A stretch of DNA of 7,921 nt from the NCBI GenBank assembly GCA_946480685.1, contig CAMLLI010000163.1:1-7921 (forward strand). Direction: 5' to 3'. The position numbers and the translations under genes were made by a program. Position 1 is the stretch's first letter; each line of letters opens with the position of its first letter. Source of the DNA: an uncultured Flammeovirgaceae bacterium (lineage in GTDB: Bacteria > Bacteroidota > Bacteroidia > Cytophagales > Cyclobacteriaceae). Below the pieces are notes generated by a model. It was not told the DNA's origin, did no database searches, and saw nothing but the letters and a program-made list of their open reading frames with translations. Positions 6,583-7,921 of the stretch are shown here, one piece after another.

Positions 6583-6648
6583 GTGTGTTCTTACTGTTTG
6601 CTTTCGAAAGACACACGTGTGCATGAGTCATAGCGCTGCCTTTCGAAA
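6583..6648. promoter_or_regulatory. Cluster of palindromes in the azoR leader
   Basis: Just upstream of the azoR start lie CTTTCGAAAG (6601-6610), CACACGTGTG (6612-6621) and a second TTTCGAAA (6641-6648; the first TTTCGAAA is at 6602-6609, 39 bp away). GTGTGT (6583-6588) also pairs with ACACAC (6611-6616), which would fold the azoR leader right up to its ATG. These could be operator sites or a leader hairpin that limits translation. No protein can be assigned from the sequence. Confidence 0.4.
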
Positions 6649-6707
6649 CGATGTTACGTATCGATTTAGATTTTATTCTGCGCGTCATGACAGCGACTTT
6701 GGTATCA

Positions 6708-6715
6708 CAAAAATA
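6708..6715 (-). promoter_or_regulatory. Candidate -7 box for azoR
   Basis: TATTTTTG on the minus strand matches the Bacteroidota -7 consensus TAnnTTTG exactly. No TTG is found at the usual distance upstream, so it may be weak or need an activator. It would give a leader of about 120 nt that includes the palindrome cluster. It lies back to back with the candidate hxlR box. Confidence 0.3.
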
Positions 6716-6717
6716 AA

Positions 6718-6725
6718 TACCTTTG
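6718..6725 (+). promoter_or_regulatory. Candidate -7 box for hxlR
   Basis: TACCTTTG matches the Bacteroidota -7 consensus TAnnTTTG exactly. A TTTG at 6698-6701 could be the -33 element, though the 16-bp gap is shorter than the usual 19-21. Transcription would start near 6731-6735, placing the 6750-6769 palindrome just inside the transcribed region. Confidence 0.38.
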
Positions 6726-6749
6726 CTATGCATTTGTTAGTAGTATACA

Positions 6750-6769
6750 AAAGGTTAGCACTAACCTTT
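6750..6769. promoter_or_regulatory. 20-bp perfect palindrome, candidate HxlR operator
   Basis: AAAGGTTAG (6750-6758) and CTAACCTTT (6761-6769) are perfect inverse complements around CA. The palindrome lies 26 bp before the hxlR start, where it could allow autorepression. GTTAG also occurs at 6736-6740, 18 bp before the GTTAG inside the palindrome, in GTTAGTAGTATAC, so a second half-site is possible. Assignment to the HxlR protein is inferred from position and from the family's dimeric winged-helix binding mode. Confidence 0.55.
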
Positions 6770-6795
6770 ACATCACTTTAACTATTGATTAAAAC

Positions 6796-7203
6796 ATGAA
6801 GGCACTCGGACAAAATATCACACCGCAAGAATGCACAGGGCATTTACAGAGCGTAGGCGATGCACTATATGTTATTGGTGGCAAATGGAAACTACGCATC
6901 ATCATTTCGCTTTCGGAAGGAAGAAAGAGATTCAATGAACTGCAACGCAGTGTAGCTGGTATATCGGCACGGGTGCTGTCAAACGAGCTGAAAGAACTGG
7001 AGATGAACGGTTTCGTTCGAAGAAATGTACATGCCGATGCAACGCCCGTTATTGTTGAATATGAAAGGACCGATTATGCAGATTCACTCGGGGATGTACT
7101 CGGTGCCTTATCTGCGTGGGGAAAGATGCATCGCAGCAAAATTAAAAAAGAGGCCGCGCTCGATCATGCAAAATCTTCCAACACACTTGTAACACAAGAC
7201 TAA
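6796..7203 (+). CDS. HxlR/YodB-family winged-helix regulator with one cysteine
   Basis: This 135-residue protein is a dimeric winged-helix regulator of the HxlR type. Family features in order: conserved N-terminal Cys13 (in QECTGHL); GGKWKLRIIISLSEG (28-42); RFNELQRSVAGISARVLSNE (45-64), which carries the recognition helix; LKELEMNGFVRR; PVIVEYERTDYA, the wing and following strand; and SAWG near the end. Cys13 is its only cysteine. In Bacillus relatives (YodB Cys6, HypR Cys14) the equivalent residue senses quinones and disulfide stress, so redox sensing is plausible here. It is divergent from azoR and has a 20-bp palindrome just upstream, which supports autoregulation and azoR control. A double-hairpin element starts one base after its TAA. 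The start is the first Met of the conserved region and is preceded by AT-rich sequence without a Shine-Dalgarno. Confidence 0.9.
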   Translation: MKALGQNITPQECTGHLQSVGDALYVIGGKWKLRIIISLSEGRKRFNELQRSVAGISARVLSNELKELEMNGFVRRNVHADATPVIVEYERTDYADSLGDVLGALSAWGKMHRSKIKKEAALDHAKSSNTLVTQD

Positions 7204-7204
7204 A

Positions 7205-7255
7205 CTGGTGCAAGTCTCCGACTTGTACCACCCATGTCCGCAGTCTCCAGACTGC
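7205..7255 (+). repeat. Double-hairpin element, copy 3
   Basis: Hairpin A (7206-7230) is TGGTGCAAGTC, loop TCC, GACTTGTACCA, with a G-U pair at the same place as the other copies and a T-A pair (7209/7227) replacing their C-G pair. Hairpin B (7240-7255) is GCAGTCT, CC, AGACTGC. The element begins one base after the hxlR stop codon in the same orientation. The following sequence (CTAAAAAACTTT) has no T-tract directly after the stem, so classic termination is less likely at this copy. Confidence 0.85.
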
Positions 7256-7301
7256 CTAAAAAACTTTATACTCGAAACTATATATCCAGTCGCACAACAA
7301 C

Positions 7302-7814
7302 ATGCAGGCATACGCACAACTACACGGAGCAGAACCACGGATCGAACTTTTGCCAGAAAAGAAACTGGTCGGCAAAAGACTTACCATGACACTCTCCAAC
7401 AACCGCACAGCCGAGCTATGGGGAAGTTTTATGCCCAGGCGAAAGGAGGTCAGAAATACTGTCTCATCCGATCTATATAGCATGCAGGTATACGATCCTT
7501 TGCTTGACTTTAAAAATTTCAACCCGGATACTGTTTTTGAAAAGTGGGCTACTGTCGAAGTCAGTGACTTTACAGATATACCGGAGGGCATGGAAAGCTA
7601 TATTTTAAAAGGAGGTTTATACGCTGTGTTCATTCACAAAGGTGCGCCCAGTGCTTTTCTTAAAACGTTTCAGTTTATATTCGGCTACTGGATCCCGCAG
7701 TCAGGATACGAAGTAGACAACCGTGAGCACTTCGAACTGCTGGGAGAAAAATACAAAAACAACCAGCCCGACTCCGAAGAAGAAGTATGGGTACCGATAC
7801 GAAAAGTCAACTAA
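7302..7814 (+). CDS. Stand-alone GyrI-like / effector-binding domain protein
   Basis: The 170-residue cytosolic protein consists of one GyrI-like (AraC effector-binding, SOUL-like) domain with no DNA-binding part. Features: an N-terminal strand EPRIELLPEKKLVGKRLTM; LWGSFMPRRKEV (39-50); the central ATVEVSDFTDIPEGM; the typical GGLYAVFIHKG strand and turn; FQFIFGYWIPQSGYEVDN; and a closing EVWVPIRK. Such domains bind small hydrophobic or cationic compounds, and some hydrolyse xenobiotics or protect gyrase; the role of this one cannot be decided. It follows hxlR on the same strand with a 98-bp gap holding a double-hairpin element, so co-transcription is possible but may be attenuated. The start at 7302 is the ATG that best precedes the conserved region; residues 1-10 are probably a non-conserved extension. 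Confidence 0.85.
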   Translation: MQAYAQLHGAEPRIELLPEKKLVGKRLTMTLSNNRTAELWGSFMPRRKEVRNTVSSDLYSMQVYDPLLDFKNFNPDTVFEKWATVEVSDFTDIPEGMESYILKGGLYAVFIHKGAPSAFLKTFQFIFGYWIPQSGYEVDNREHFELLGEKYKNNQPDSEEEVWVPIRKVN

Positions 7815-7921
7815 AAAAACGTAGTCTAAAATTTTAATCCATCGAACATCCTAAAATACTATATCGTCATTTTTAAAAGTATATAAAGCTGAGCAATTCA
7901 TTGAAGCATGAGTTAACCAGT
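7815..7921. other. AT-rich sequence at window end
   Basis: After the GyrI-like stop codon come AAAAAA and AT-rich sequence to the window edge. No double-hairpin element, terminator hairpin or start of a gene can be supported here. Confidence 0.3.

Noticed and set aside
6583..6624. Longer azoreductase start at 6624
   Set aside because: The 14 additional residues do not resemble AzoR, whose beta-1 strand begins within a few residues of the start; the 6582 start gives the usual length.
4947..7255. CRISPR array made of the three similar repeats
   Set aside because: The copies are 0.9-1.3 kb apart with genes between them, in mixed orientation, without spacers.

Overview
The window looks like chromosomal DNA of a Bacteroidota bacterium, most likely a Cytophagales or Chitinophagales member. 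The grounds are: a membrane-anchored HTH protein of a type I associate with that phylum; start regions without Shine-Dalgarno sequences; matches to the Bacteroidota -7 promoter box (TAnnTTTG); and intergenic heptamer and double-hairpin repeats. No tRNA, rRNA, CRISPR array, transposase or phage gene is visible.

Layout. Positions 1-56 are a TTCTTAC tandem repeat touching the start of paaC (60-809, +), a subunit of phenylacetyl-CoA epoxidase. A 196-bp spacer of degenerate 7-bp units follows. Next, on the minus strand, come a PchR-like AraC regulator (1006-2016) and a predicted transmembrane HTH/lectin-like sensor (2133-3419). The sensor is divergent from a secreted lectin-domain/alpha-beta-hydrolase protein (3540-4940, +). 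A DUF2461 gene (5022-5712, -) is broken by one extra base. An FMN azoreductase gene (5983-6582, -) is divergent from an HxlR regulator with a single cysteine (6796-7203, +). A stand-alone GyrI-like ligand-binding protein (7302-7814, +) closes the window.

How the genes may work together. Two regulator/target pairs stand out. (1) The 2133-3419 / 3540-4940 pair: a membrane sensor and an exported hydrolase that both carry a predicted concanavalin-like domain. They share a 120-bp divergent spacer holding a perfect 10-bp inverted repeat whose arms are 42 bp apart centre to centre. (2) The azoR / hxlR pair resembles the YodB-AzoR1 electrophile-response arrangement and has a 20-bp perfect palindrome in front of hxlR; the GyrI-like gene may belong to the same detoxification theme.

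The most interesting non-coding signal is a family of about 50-bp elements made of two hairpins, present three times (4947-5001 +, 5923-5974 -, 7205-7255 +). Each copy lies 1-8 nt after a stop codon and in the orientation of the gene it follows. The stems carry a conserved G-U wobble and compensatory base changes, which suggests the element acts as RNA in the 3' ends of transcripts. A second theme is 7-bp periodicity in the spacers around paaC and the AraC gene, with several different unit sequences.
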